Part shown: positions 44,045 through 54,600 of the stretch, one piece after another
How positions within the stretch are numbered: position 1 is the first letter of the stretch
Layout: the number at the start of each line of letters is the position of its first letter
Assembly (NCBI GenBank): GCA_964399465.1
Contig: CAYNRA010000002.1
Span: forward strand, 1-64,000
Direction of reading: 5' to 3'
Length of the DNA stretch: 64,000 bases
DNA from: CAYNRA01 sp964399465
GTDB taxonomy: Bacteria > Bacteroidota > Bacteroidia > Cytophagales > Spirosomataceae
Position numbers and translations under genes: made by a program
The notes under the pieces: generated by a model
Told to the model about the DNA's origin: nothing
What the model saw: only the letters and a program-made list of their open reading frames with translations
Databases searched by the model: none

Positions 44045-45535
44045 ATGAAAAGAAATCATTTTTATAAAGCATTAGGTTTTGGTATGAGCTTCATGGCATT
44101 CACAGCTTGTACTGACCTCATCACAGAAGAAAAAGATTCGATCGTACGTGAGAATTCGCAAGCAGGATTCACACCTGGTAATCCATCTGAATTATTGGCA
44201 TCTGCCTACATCGATTTAGGAGCATACACTGACCAAAACAACATCTATGCATTGGGTCAACACACAACTGCAGAGATGATTCCACCAACACGTGGTGTTG
44301 ACTGGGGTGATAACGGTATCTGGCGTACACTTGACGCCCATACTTGGGATGCTGGACACCCAGCATTGAGAGATACTTGGAACCAATTGAATCAGCGTGT
44401 GTTCAAATCAACTGAGATTTTGGCTTCAAACCCAACTCCTGCTCAAGCAGCGCAAGCAAAGTTCTTACGTGCTCTGAACATGTACCACGTCATGGACTAC
44501 TTTGGACAAGTTCCTTTCCGTGAAGTAACTCAAGGTGTAGACGAATTCCCTAAGATTTTAACTAGATCTGAAGCTTTTGACTTCATCGTAAAAGATTTGA
44601 CTGAAGCACTTCCAGGATTAGTTGATGCAGGTCCATCTGCAACAAATGCAGTTGCTAACAAAGCTGCTGCAAACTTCTTACTTGCTAAGTTGCATTTGAA
44701 CAAAGCAGTATTCAAAGGATCTAACCCTGCTGGTCCATATACACATGACAAAGCAGATATGGACAAAGTTATCGCTTATGTTGATGCAATTACAGCTTCT
44801 GGTTACAGCCTTGAAAGTGATTATTTCAAAAACTTTACTAAGGAAGCAACAAGCGAAGTTATTTTTGTAAGTAACGAAGGTACTCCACAAAACCGTTGGT
44901 TCATGACGTTACACTACGATCAAAACCCATCAGGTTGGAATGGTTTCACTACATTAGCTGATTTTTACGATACATTTGATAAGTCGGATGTTCGTATCGG
45001 TTCTCCTGCAAAAGGTGATGGCAAAGAGTTTTCTGGTATTGGTCTTGGTTTCTTGATTGGACAACAAATCAATGACAAAGGACAAAATATCATTGACTCT
45101 CGTTCAAGAAAACCACTATCTTTCACTAGAGATGTACCTCTTGCAGGTGCTGCGACTGACAAAGGTATCCGTGTTATCAAGTATCACCCAGCTACAGCAG
45201 GTAAATATATCTTGATGCGATATGCGGAAGCTGTCTTAATGAAAGCAGAAGCTCAATTGAGAAGTGGAAATGCTGCCGCTGCTCTAGCTACAGCAAATAC
45301 ATTACGTACAACTCGTTCTATTGCTCCATTGGCTTCTCTTAACGAGCAGACGCTTTTTGCAGAAATCGGACGTGAATTGTACTGGGAAGGTGGAAAAAGA
45401 ACAGTTGAAGTTCGTTTCGGTAAATTTATCGATGGAACAGGTTCTGAAGTAAAAGAACCACACACAGTTCTATTCCCGATTCCTTCACAAGCAATCGTTT
45501 CAAATCCTAACCTTACGCAAAACGCAGGGTATTGA
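44045..45535 (+). CDS. SusD/RagB-family nutrient-binding lipoprotein
   Basis: This 496-residue predicted lipoprotein has a signal with lipobox FTACTD. SusD hallmarks are present: the N-terminal helical TPR region (LLASAYIDLGAYTDQNN, FLRALNMYHVMDYFGQVPFRE) and the C-terminal RagB/SusD domain with PIPSQAIVSNPNLTQNAGY. It binds glycan on the cell surface and forms a lid on SusC. A hairpin with a GAAA loop lies 20 bp after the stop, so downstream genes may be expressed at lower level. Confidence 0.97.
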   Translation: MKRNHFYKALGFGMSFMAFTACTDLITEEKDSIVRENSQAGFTPGNPSELLASAYIDLGAYTDQNNIYALGQHTTAEMIPPTRGVDWGDNGIWRTLDAHTWDAGHPALRDTWNQLNQRVFKSTEILASNPTPAQAAQAKFLRALNMYHVMDYFGQVPFREVTQGVDEFPKILTRSEAFDFIVKDLTEALPGLVDAGPSATNAVANKAAANFLLAKLHLNKAVFKGSNPAGPYTHDKADMDKVIAYVDAITASGYSLESDYFKNFTKEATSEVIFVSNEGTPQNRWFMTLHYDQNPSGWNGFTTLADFYDTFDKSDVRIGSPAKGDGKEFSGIGLGFLIGQQINDKGQNIIDSRSRKPLSFTRDVPLAGAATDKGIRVIKYHPATAGKYILMRYAEAVLMKAEAQLRSGNAAAALATANTLRTTRSIAPLASLNEQTLFAEIGRELYWEGGKRTVEVRFGKFIDGTGSEVKEPHTVLFPIPSQAIVSNPNLTQNAGY

Positions 45536-45555
45536 TTTAAAAAATAGCTTTTTAT

Positions 45556-45587
45556 GCAAAAATGCTCGAGAAATCGAGCATTTTTGC
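45556..45587 (+). terminator. Terminator-like hairpin between susD and the downstream genes
   Basis: A perfect 14-bp stem (45556-45569 with 45574-45587) closed by a GAAA tetraloop ends in TTTTTGCG. It sits 20 bp after the susD stop. It may act as an attenuator that gives SusCD higher mRNA levels than the rest of the locus. Confidence 0.75.
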
Positions 45588-45610
45588 GTTTATATAAGAC
45601 ATACTTTACA

Positions 45611-46189
45611 ATGATGAAAAAATTACTCCTACTCACTCTCTTAGTTATTACACTCGTTTCATGTCAAAAGAAAAATGAAAATGACGTTGACCAACCACTT
45701 ATTGATGAAACCCTCAAATCATTAAAAAAAGGAGAAACGAAAATTCTATTTGAACTTGACGGAAAACCATTCTATCAAGAAGATCATATTTTTAAAGGCG
45801 ATGTGACTCTCTTTGACAACTTATTCCGCTTCAGCCTATTTGACCAATACGAAAGTAATGTTATTGTTGCGATAAGCACAAACGGATGGTATCAAAAAAA
45901 ACCTATCTCAAAACAAATTATTCAAAATGATCAAAAAACAGCAACAGTCATGATTGGTAAACTTATCGATAAAGAAAATAATATCGGAGAGGGATACTTG
46001 ATGACGGAGGGAAAAATAGATTTCATTTCATTGAATAAATCAAAAACTATTTTGAAAATAACTGGGCTTGTTGGTAAATACAATGCTCAACGTATGCCCG
46101 ATAAATGGCAAAAACTAGAAGGGTACATTATTCAAAAAGAACCAAATATCATTTTGACTAATTTGGAAGAGAATCAAGTGTTTTATTAA
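45611..46189 (+). CDS. Lipoprotein of unknown function in the SusCD locus
   Basis: This 192-residue predicted lipoprotein has signal MMKKLLLLTLLVITLVSC and a charged Lys/Asn spacer after Cys. The mature part is beta-rich, with DNLFRFSLFDQYES and GEGYLMTEGKIDFISL stretches. No family could be recognised. The start is placed at the double Met; the open frame continues into the preceding hairpin, where translation is improbable. Its place directly behind susCD suggests a SusE/F-like surface glycan-binding role, but it is smaller and lacks obvious Ig-like repeats; this is inference. Confidence 0.75.
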   Translation: MMKKLLLLTLLVITLVSCQKKNENDVDQPLIDETLKSLKKGETKILFELDGKPFYQEDHIFKGDVTLFDNLFRFSLFDQYESNVIVAISTNGWYQKKPISKQIIQNDQKTATVMIGKLIDKENNIGEGYLMTEGKIDFISLNKSKTILKITGLVGKYNAQRMPDKWQKLEGYIIQKEPNIILTNLEENQVFY

Positions 46190-46207
46190 TTCCTAACATC
46201 AAATGAT

Positions 46208-48283
46208 ATGAAAAAGCTACTTACCATACTTTTCTACATTTCTGTCTGTATCTCGTCCAACTTGGTTGCACAAGAAACAGAAACAATATTATCGCCAGAT
46301 AGAAATCAGAAAGTAACCATAAGAAGAAACACATCCGGTGAGATAACATATCAACTTTCGTACAAAGGTCAACCGGTAATTCAAACATCAAAATTGGGCT
46401 TTCAACTGGCAAAGCCAAGTATTCAGCTCGAGAAATTCAAGTGGGAAACAGCCGAACAAACAACTGTTCTTGAAGAATGGGAACCTGTTTGGGGAGAGCA
46501 AAGGAAAATACAGAATCATTATACACAAGCAATTATACAGCTTGAAACAGAGCAATCGGCGGTCAAAGTCCAACTTATTTTTCGTGTATTTAATGACGGC
46601 GTTGGTTTTCGCTACGCATTTCCTACACAGAAAAATTTGAAGCATTTTATTGTAAAAGAGGAAAATACAGAATTTAACCAAGTAGCAAACCATACTGCTT
46701 TTTGGATTCCGGGTGACTACGATACAAACGAGTATTTATACAATACAACCCCTCTTTCAGAAATAAATGCTTTCGAAGCAGCAAAAAAAGAGAAAGATAT
46801 CGCCTTGCAATCACTCATTGGTGAAACGACTGTACAAACTCCCCTCATGCTGAAAAGTAAAAATGGTTTGTACATCAACATTCACGAAGCGGCGTTGATT
46901 AATTACCCAGTTATGCACCTGGATTTGAATAAAGCTAATTATTCATTCAAAACTCATCTTACACCCGATGCCGTAGGTAATAAAGCATACCTACAAACAC
47001 CCTTTCAAACTCCTTGGCGAACGATTCTTGTAAGTGACAAAGCAACAGAAATACTCGCCTCAAAAACAATTCTAAACTTGAACGAACCCTCAAAAATCCA
47101 GGATGTGTCTTGGATTAAACCACAAAAATTTATTGGGATGTGGTGGGAAATGCACGTTGGAAAATCTGATTGGGCAAAGGCAAGTGGCAAACACGGAGCA
47201 AATACAGAAAATGTGAAAAGATACATTGATTTTGCTGCCAAAAATGGATTTGATGGTGTATTGGTAGAAGGCTGGAATGAAGGTTGGGAAGATTGGTTCG
47301 GAAACTGGAAAGAAAATGTATTCGACTTCGTAACCCCTTATTCAGATTACAACATCGAGGAATTAACCCAATACGCAAAAACGAAAGGGGTGAAAATTAT
47401 TATGCACCACGAAACGTCTGGGTCTGCAACAAACTACGAAAGGCATATAGACAACGCTTTCTCTTTTATGAAAAAATATGAAATGAATACGGTGAAAACG
47501 GGATATGTTGGAAAAATTATCCCGCGTGGGGAGCATCACGATGGGCAATGGATGGTCAATCATTACGAAAGAGTTGCACAAAAAGCAGCTGAGAACCGAA
47601 TTATGGTGGAGGCTCACGAACCAGCACATCCCACTGGTTTACACAGAACATACCCCAATTGGCTGGCAAACGAAGCCGCAAGAGGAAATGAATTTAATAA
47701 TGCGCCAACATTAGGACTCGTTCCTGAACATGAAACCATTCTGCCTTTTACACGGCTCATGGGTGGCCCTATGGATTACACACCCGGATTTTTTCATTTT
47801 CAGTTGAACCAATACGACACAACCCGCACGCAACGTGTCCGGACAACCCTTGCCAAACAACTTGCCTTGTACGTCACTATGTACAGCCCCTTACAAATGG
47901 CAGGCGACTTTCCAGAAAATTTCGATAAATACCCAGATGCTTTTCAGTTTATACGAAATGTACCCGTAGATTGGGAACAAACTCACATTTTGGAAGCAGA
48001 ACCTGGTGACTACATCACCATCGCAAGGCAACAAAAAGGTACATCAAATTGGTATATTGGTGGAATTACAGATGAAAATCCACGAAAAACAACGATAGAT
48101 TTTTCATTTCTTCCAAAAAATAAAACGTACCAAGCAACCATGTATCAAGACGGGAAAAATGCCCATTGGAATACAAATCCAACCGCGTATCAAATACAAA
48201 CACATACGGTAAATTCCGAAACAAAATTACCGATTCAATTAGTAGCAGGAGGTGGCTTTGCCATTGAGCTAATCGAAAAATAA
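46208..48283 (+). CDS. GH97-family alpha-glucosidase/alpha-galactosidase (SusB-like)
   Basis: This 691-residue exo-glycosidase has a signal peptide ending at NLVAQ. The GH97 layout is clear: an N-terminal beta-supersandwich (about 25-280), a central TIM barrel with WWEMHVGKSDW, DGVLVEGWNEGWEDWFG near residue 355 and VEAHEPAHPTGLHRTYPNW near residue 468, and a C-terminal beta domain. The VEGWNEGWEDWFG and AHEPAHPTG motifs are similar to the calcium-dependent inverting SusB group, suggesting alpha-glucoside substrates. It follows the small lipoprotein by 18 bp and precedes the first ASPIC lipoprotein by 19 bp. Confidence 0.93.
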   Translation: MKKLLTILFYISVCISSNLVAQETETILSPDRNQKVTIRRNTSGEITYQLSYKGQPVIQTSKLGFQLAKPSIQLEKFKWETAEQTTVLEEWEPVWGEQRKIQNHYTQAIIQLETEQSAVKVQLIFRVFNDGVGFRYAFPTQKNLKHFIVKEENTEFNQVANHTAFWIPGDYDTNEYLYNTTPLSEINAFEAAKKEKDIALQSLIGETTVQTPLMLKSKNGLYINIHEAALINYPVMHLDLNKANYSFKTHLTPDAVGNKAYLQTPFQTPWRTILVSDKATEILASKTILNLNEPSKIQDVSWIKPQKFIGMWWEMHVGKSDWAKASGKHGANTENVKRYIDFAAKNGFDGVLVEGWNEGWEDWFGNWKENVFDFVTPYSDYNIEELTQYAKTKGVKIIMHHETSGSATNYERHIDNAFSFMKKYEMNTVKTGYVGKIIPRGEHHDGQWMVNHYERVAQKAAENRIMVEAHEPAHPTGLHRTYPNWLANEAARGNEFNNAPTLGLVPEHETILPFTRLMGGPMDYTPGFFHFQLNQYDTTRTQRVRTTLAKQLALYVTMYSPLQMAGDFPENFDKYPDAFQFIRNVPVDWEQTHILEAEPGDYITIARQQKGTSNWYIGGITDENPRKTTIDFSFLPKNKTYQATMYQDGKNAHWNTNPTAYQIQTHTVNSETKLPIQLVAGGGFAIELIEK

Positions 48284-48302
48284 TCAACCCTAATAACTAC
48301 CT

Positions 48303-51300
48303 ATGATGAAAATAAAAATACACATACTAGCACTAGTAGCAAGTCTAGGGATACTACAACACTGTACACCCAAAGAAGAAACACTTTTTGAAAAACTTGA
48401 AGCCAATGCCACAGGGATTGACTTCGTAAATGTTGTTCAGAATACAGAAGATTTCAATATTTTCAATTACCGCAATTTCTACAATGGAGGTGGTGTAGCC
48501 GTCGGAGATATTAACAACGACGGGCTGCCCGATATTTATTTCACCGCAAACATGGGAGAAAATAAGTTATATCTAAACAAAGGAAACATGACTTTTGAAG
48601 ATATTACGGACAAAGCAGGCGTAGCAGAAGCACTCAAATGGAGTACTGGAGTTGTTATGGTGGATATCAATCATGACAATCTCCTTGATATTTATGTCTG
48701 CAATGCTGGATACCAAATAAACAAAGGGCAAGAAAACGCGCTCTTTATCAATAACGGAGACTTGACTTTTACCAATAAAGCAGCTGAATACGGACTTGAC
48801 GACAATGGCTACTCAACCCATGCCGCCTTTTTTGATTATGACCTCGATGGAGACCTCGACATGTACTCCCTCAACAATAGTTTTATCCCCGTAAATACGC
48901 TTAATTATGCCAATAATAGGGATTTGCGTGCCGAAGACTGGCCCGTCAAAGACTTTTTGAAAGGAGGCGGGGATAAATTGTTTCGCAACGATAACGGTAA
49001 ATTCGTAGATGTAAGCAAAGAAACAGGAATCTACGGAAGCTTAATCGGATTTGGCTTGGGCGTGACTGTCGGCGACGTAAACAATGATAATTACCCGGAC
49101 ATCTATATTTCAAATGACTTTTTTGAACGTGACTATCTATACATAAATCAAAAAAATGGCACATTCAAAGAGGATTTAGAAAGTAGAATGACCCATACTA
49201 GCTTCTCCTCTATGGGTGCTGATATGGCAGATATAAACAACGACGGGCATCCTGAAATCTTTGTAACAGATATGCTCGCACGCGACGAAGAACGCCTAAA
49301 AACAACTACTTCTTTTGATAATCATTACGTCTATGAATTAAAAAGAGAAAAAGGCTTCTATCACCAACTCATGCAAAATACGCTGCAACTCAATAACCAA
49401 GACGGAACATTTACGGATGTTGCGTATCTTGGAAATGTGGCAGCCTCCGACTGGAGCTGGGGCGCTTTGCTTTTTGATGCCGATAATGATAAAAATACCG
49501 ACATTTTTGTCTGTAACGGCATTTATCACGATGTCATTGACCAGGATTTTATAGACTTTTTTGCTAATGATGTCAATCAAAAAATGGTTTTATCCGGGGA
49601 AAAAGCAAAATTCGATAATATCATCAATAACATGCCTTCCCGGCCAATCGCCAATTTATTCTTTAAAAATAAAGGACAATTGTCTTTCGATGAGGTAGGT
49701 AAGGAAATGGGATTAGACGATGAGACGTTCTCCAATGGAGCAGCTTACGCGGATTTGGATAACGACGGAGACTTAGATCTCGTTGTGAACAATCTCAACC
49801 AACCTTGTGGCATTTATAAAAACAAAGCCAACGAAAAAAAAGAACGAAACAAATACCTTAAAATTCAACTCAAAGGTGATTCCACAAATACCTTTGCCAT
49901 CGGAGCCAAAGTGCATGTTTTTATCGGAAATGAAATTCTTTCCAAACAATTACACCCAGCACGTGGGTTTCAGTCAAGTACAGAATATCCCATGACTTTT
50001 GGCGTTGGTCAAGCAGAAAAAGTGGATTCTATCCAAATTGTTTGGCCGAATCGTCAATATACAACCTACAGAAATATCCAAACGGATTCTACATACAGCT
50101 GGAAGCAACATGCCGGTCCCATCTATCCCGAATCCATCAACTTGGTTACTTCTTTATTCCAAACTTCGACTCTTGAACTCCCCAAACACCAGGAGAATGA
50201 GCACATAGATTATTACAATGAGAAAAATATTCCGATTATGCTCTCCAAAGAAGGCCCTAAAGTGGCTGTTGGCGATATAAATAACGACGGAAAACACGAT
50301 TTGTACGTCTGTGGTGCCGCAGGTCAAGCCGGACAATTGCTCATACAACAAGCTAACGGGACATTTCTACCAACCAACGAACGTCTTTTTGGCGTTTATA
50401 CAGATTTTGAAGATACAGCCGCCTTGTTCTTTGACATGGATAAAGACGGAGACCTTGACCTATACGTCGGTTCGGGCGGAAATACAGCACCAACCAATGA
50501 CCGCCTCCTGAATGACAGACTTTACGAAAATGATGGAAAAGGGAATTTCACCGCCGTTAGTAGAAAACTTCCCCCCAATGGGTATAATACCTCTGTTGTT
50601 CGTGCCGCAGACTTTGACCAAGACGGAGACCTCGATTTGTTCGTCGGAAGTAGAAATACCTCCATGCAATACGGTGTAACCCCAGAAAGCTACTTGTTTG
50701 TCAATGATGGCAAAGGGAATTTTACCAATAAAACTGAACAAATTGCGCCAGATTTACAACGAATCGGGATGGTACGCGATGCGCAATGGACACAATTAGT
50801 CAGTGATAAAAAACCAGAATTAGTTGTTGTCGGTGATTGGATGGCTCCTCAAATTTTTACATTTGATGGAAAAAAATTAAATCCAACATCTAGCGAACTC
50901 GCAGAAATGTACGGCTTTTGGGGTAGTGTACTGGCAGAAGATATAAACCAAGATGGTTTCACAGATTTAATTCTTGGAAATATAGGTGAAAATTTTACGC
51001 TACGTACCGACCAAGAAAATCCACTGAAAATTTGGGTTGCCGATTTTGATGGAAACTCCATCGTCGATAAGGTAATAACCAAGTCTATTCAAGGGGAAGA
51101 TGTTCCTGTCTTTCTCAAACGTGAAATGATGGAGCAATTTCCTTTCTTAAAAACCCAAAATTTAAAACATAGCGAATACGCCAAACGTACCATCCAAGAC
51201 TTATTCAAAAGTTCTATTTTGGATAAAGCTGAACAAAGAAAAGTTAACTTTTTAGCCTCTGGAATTGCCTATAACCAAGGAAATGGTACTTTCAAGTTTG

Positions 51301-51626
51301 AAAAACTACCCATTCAAGCGCAGTTTTCATGTATGAATGCCATTCAGGTTTTAGATATCAATGGCGATGCGAAAAAAGACCTTGTCTATGGCGGGAATTA
51401 CACGCATTTTATCCCGCAATTTGGGCGACTTGATGGCAACCGGGGCGGTGCATTTATTCAGGATAAACAAAATAAATGGACGTGGCTTTCTCCCCAAAAA
51501 TCGGGGATTCAATGGACAGGAGAAATTAGAGATATTCAAAAAATCACTATTGGGACAACCCCTACTCTCCTATTTGTGCGCAATAACGATACGCCGATTT
51601 CCTTTATCCCAACGATAAAAAAATGA
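48303..51626 (+). CDS. Giant FG-GAP/ASPIC-repeat lipoprotein A
   Basis: This 1107-residue predicted lipoprotein has a lipobox LQHCTPKEE. The body carries many FG-GAP/VCBS-type calcium-binding repeats with DxNxDGxxD motifs (for example VGDINNDGLPDIYFTAN, FFDYDLDGDLDMYS, YADLDNDGDLDLVVNN, AADFDQDGDLDLFVGS). An ASPIC/UnbV module lies at about 535-600 (HPARGFQSSTEYPMTFGVGQ). Such repeats form seven-bladed propellers; two propellers seem likely. The sequence resembles CRTAC1 relatives. Function is unknown; placement in a SusCD-GH97 locus suggests surface glycan binding. Its last four bases overlap the next gene, a paralogue. Confidence 0.92.
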   Translation: MMKIKIHILALVASLGILQHCTPKEETLFEKLEANATGIDFVNVVQNTEDFNIFNYRNFYNGGGVAVGDINNDGLPDIYFTANMGENKLYLNKGNMTFEDITDKAGVAEALKWSTGVVMVDINHDNLLDIYVCNAGYQINKGQENALFINNGDLTFTNKAAEYGLDDNGYSTHAAFFDYDLDGDLDMYSLNNSFIPVNTLNYANNRDLRAEDWPVKDFLKGGGDKLFRNDNGKFVDVSKETGIYGSLIGFGLGVTVGDVNNDNYPDIYISNDFFERDYLYINQKNGTFKEDLESRMTHTSFSSMGADMADINNDGHPEIFVTDMLARDEERLKTTTSFDNHYVYELKREKGFYHQLMQNTLQLNNQDGTFTDVAYLGNVAASDWSWGALLFDADNDKNTDIFVCNGIYHDVIDQDFIDFFANDVNQKMVLSGEKAKFDNIINNMPSRPIANLFFKNKGQLSFDEVGKEMGLDDETFSNGAAYADLDNDGDLDLVVNNLNQPCGIYKNKANEKKERNKYLKIQLKGDSTNTFAIGAKVHVFIGNEILSKQLHPARGFQSSTEYPMTFGVGQAEKVDSIQIVWPNRQYTTYRNIQTDSTYSWKQHAGPIYPESINLVTSLFQTSTLELPKHQENEHIDYYNEKNIPIMLSKEGPKVAVGDINNDGKHDLYVCGAAGQAGQLLIQQANGTFLPTNERLFGVYTDFEDTAALFFDMDKDGDLDLYVGSGGNTAPTNDRLLNDRLYENDGKGNFTAVSRKLPPNGYNTSVVRAADFDQDGDLDLFVGSRNTSMQYGVTPESYLFVNDGKGNFTNKTEQIAPDLQRIGMVRDAQWTQLVSDKKPELVVVGDWMAPQIFTFDGKKLNPTSSELAEMYGFWGSVLAEDINQDGFTDLILGNIGENFTLRTDQENPLKIWVADFDGNSIVDKVITKSIQGEDVPVFLKREMMEQFPFLKTQNLKHSEYAKRTIQDLFKSSILDKAEQRKVNFLASGIAYNQGNGTFKFEKLPIQAQFSCMNAIQVLDINGDAKKDLVYGGNYTHFIPQFGRLDGNRGGAFIQDKQNKWTWLSPQKSGIQWTGEIRDIQKITIGTTPTLLFVRNNDTPISFIPTIKK

Positions 51627-54600
51627 AACACATAACAAAATATCTTTACTTATCACTCTTTGTCTGGACTCTCGTTTCCTGCCATCAAAGTAAGGAAGAT
51701 AAAATGATTTTTAAAGTTCTAAACGAAGATAGAACAGGCGTTGATTTTGTCAATACCGTTACCCCAACCAAAGACCTCAATATTTTTTCGTACATGTATT
51801 TCTACAATGGCGGAGGAACGGCAGCAGGTGACTTGAACAAAGATGGATTCATTGACCTCATTTTTACCGCAAATTTGGGCGAAAACAAAATTTATCTCAA
51901 TAAAGGTGACTTAAAATTTGAAGACATCACGCAAAAATCAAACTTTACATCGGATACCGGTTGGTCAAACGGCATTTCTTTGGTGGATATTAACCAAGAC
52001 GGACTTCTGGATATTTACGTCAGCCAAGTAGGAAATTATCTTTCGCTAAAAGGGCATAATTTACTTTTCGTATGCAAGAAAATCGAAAATTCAATTCCTA
52101 TTTATGAAGAAAAGTCCAGTGAGTACGGGCTGGATCTCGTTGGGTTCGGTACACAAGCCGTTTTCTTTGACGCAGATTTAGATGGAGATTTGGATTTTTT
52201 CCAATTAAACCATTCGGTACATGCCAACAAAACATTTGGTAAAAGAGACGATTTTTTAGATACATTCCATCCACTTGCCGGTGATCGCTTTTTTGAAAAT
52301 GTAGAAGGTAAATATCTGGAAAAAACGAAAGAATCAGGGATTCACAGCTCTGCGTTGGGTTACGGGCTTGGTGTTGGTATTGGTGATGTAAACTTTGACG
52401 GATACCCAGATTTGTATATTGGCAATGATTTTCATGAAAATGACTATCTGTACATCAATCAAAAAAACAAACGCTTCAAAGATGAAATAGGAACACGCAT
52501 CAAACATACAAGCCGATTTTCGATGGGAATTGATGTGGCGGACATCAATAATGACGCTCTACCTGAAATTATCTCATTGGATATGCTTCCTTATGACCCC
52601 AATATTCTAAAAAGATCAGAGGGCGAAGACGCATACTACAATTTTAAATTTAAACTTCAAATGGGCTATAATGTCCAATTTGCACGGAATAATTTGCAGT
52701 TGAACCAAGGAGATGGCTATTTTAGCGAAGTAGGTTTATTTGCTGGCATTCATGCAACAGATTGGTCTTGGTCATCACTTTTTTTAGACTTTGACAATGA
52801 TGGTTTGAAAGACTTATTCATCTCGAATGGGATAAATAAACGCATGAACGACATTGATTACATCAATTACGTATCCAACGACGATATTCAAAAAAGAATC
52901 AATGACAAAACATTTGATGAATCGGATATTTCTCTCGTTGATTTATTGCCCGAAGTAAAAATCCCGAATAAGTTTTTCAGTAATAAAGGAGACGTATCTT
53001 TTGAGGAAAGTACAGAAAATGTAGAAAATCAAGTTTCATCCTATTCCAATGGGGCTATTTTTGCTGATTTGGACAAAGATGGCGACCTCGATATTGTCAC
53101 CAATAATATAAATGCGCCTGCATTTATCTACGAAAATACGACGCAAAAAAATACCAATAAATACCTCCAAATTTCATTGGTTGGCAGTGACAAAAATCGT
53201 CAAGCAATTGGGGCAAAGGTTATTGTTTGCCAAGCGAATAGTTTGCAGTTACAAGAAAAATTCCCTGTCAGAGGTTTCCAATCCTCCAGCGAGACACCTC
53301 TCCATTTTGGTTTGGGGAAATCGCAAAAAATAGATTCATTGTTGATTATTTGGCCGGATAATTCGTACGAAAAAATCATTCCGGATAGTTCGTCCAATCA
53401 ACTTACGCTTACCTATAAAAAGGGGCTTCCACCGTTCGATTATACCAATTGGAAAAAGAAATCTTTACACCAAATACCCGCACAAGATATTACTGAACAA
53501 GTAGGGCTTTTGGTGAAGCATGAAGAAAATAAGTTCAATGAATTTGACCGTGAGGCGCTTATTCCGTCGATGCTGTCAACAGTCGGACCTGTTTTTGCGG
53601 TGGCGGATATCAACGGAGATGGTCTTGAAGACATCTTTATGGGAAGTTCGAAATGGCAAAAATCACGTTTATTCGCACAAACCCAACAAGGAAAGTTTCA
53701 GGAAATTCCTTCGCCTAGCTTAGCTGCGGATAGTACATTCGAAGATACGCATGCCTTGTGGCTGGATATTAACGGCGATAAAACCCTCGACCTGATTGTC
53801 GCGAGCGGTGGCAACGAATATTACGGAAAGACAGGTTGGCTCTCTCCTCGTGTTTATCTCAATAACGGAAAAGGGCAACTGACCAAAAAAGGAGACGCTT
53901 TTCAACAGATATTCTTAACGGCATCTGTCATTGTTCCATGGGATGCAGATAATGACGGTCAGCCCGAGTTATTCGTTGGAGCACGTGGAGAAGCCTTTGC
54001 GTATGGCGAAATTCCAACCTCTTATTTACTCAAAAACGATGGAACGGGCCGTTTCCGTGATGTTACGCTACAACTTGCGCCAGAATTACAGAAAATAGGT
54101 CATGTAAAAGATGCGAAAGTCGTCAAGTTAAACAAAAATAATCCTGCATCTCTCCTTCTCGCCTTGGAATGGGATGGGATTGTATCTTTTGAACCAACAA
54201 AAAATAAGAAAGAGATAAAGAAAAATTATCTGACGGAACGCAAGGGTTGGTGGAATTTCATCTACGCCACAGATCTCAATCAAGACGGAAACATTGACTT
54301 ATTACTCGGTAATCTCGGAAAAAACAGCCGTCTAAAAGCTTCCCAAGACAAGCCAATTCGCATGTATGTCGATGATTATGATGAGAATGGACGGATTGAA
54401 CAAATTTTAACCTATCATTTGCAAGATAGAGAAATCCTTTTTGCAGATAAACGGGAGATTGAAAAACAATTACCCTACGTGAAAAAAGCATTTACCTACG
54501 CCAAGGATTTTTCAGAAGCTGATTTTAAGTCAATATTGGGTGATGGAAAAATAGATAATGCGACGCTATTCTCGGCGGATTTCTTAGAAAATGCGTGGTT

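Noticed and set aside
45554..45610. An upstream start for the small lipoprotein at 45554.
   Set aside because: It lies inside a perfect 14-bp hairpin, and only the later double Met gives a clean lipoprotein signal.
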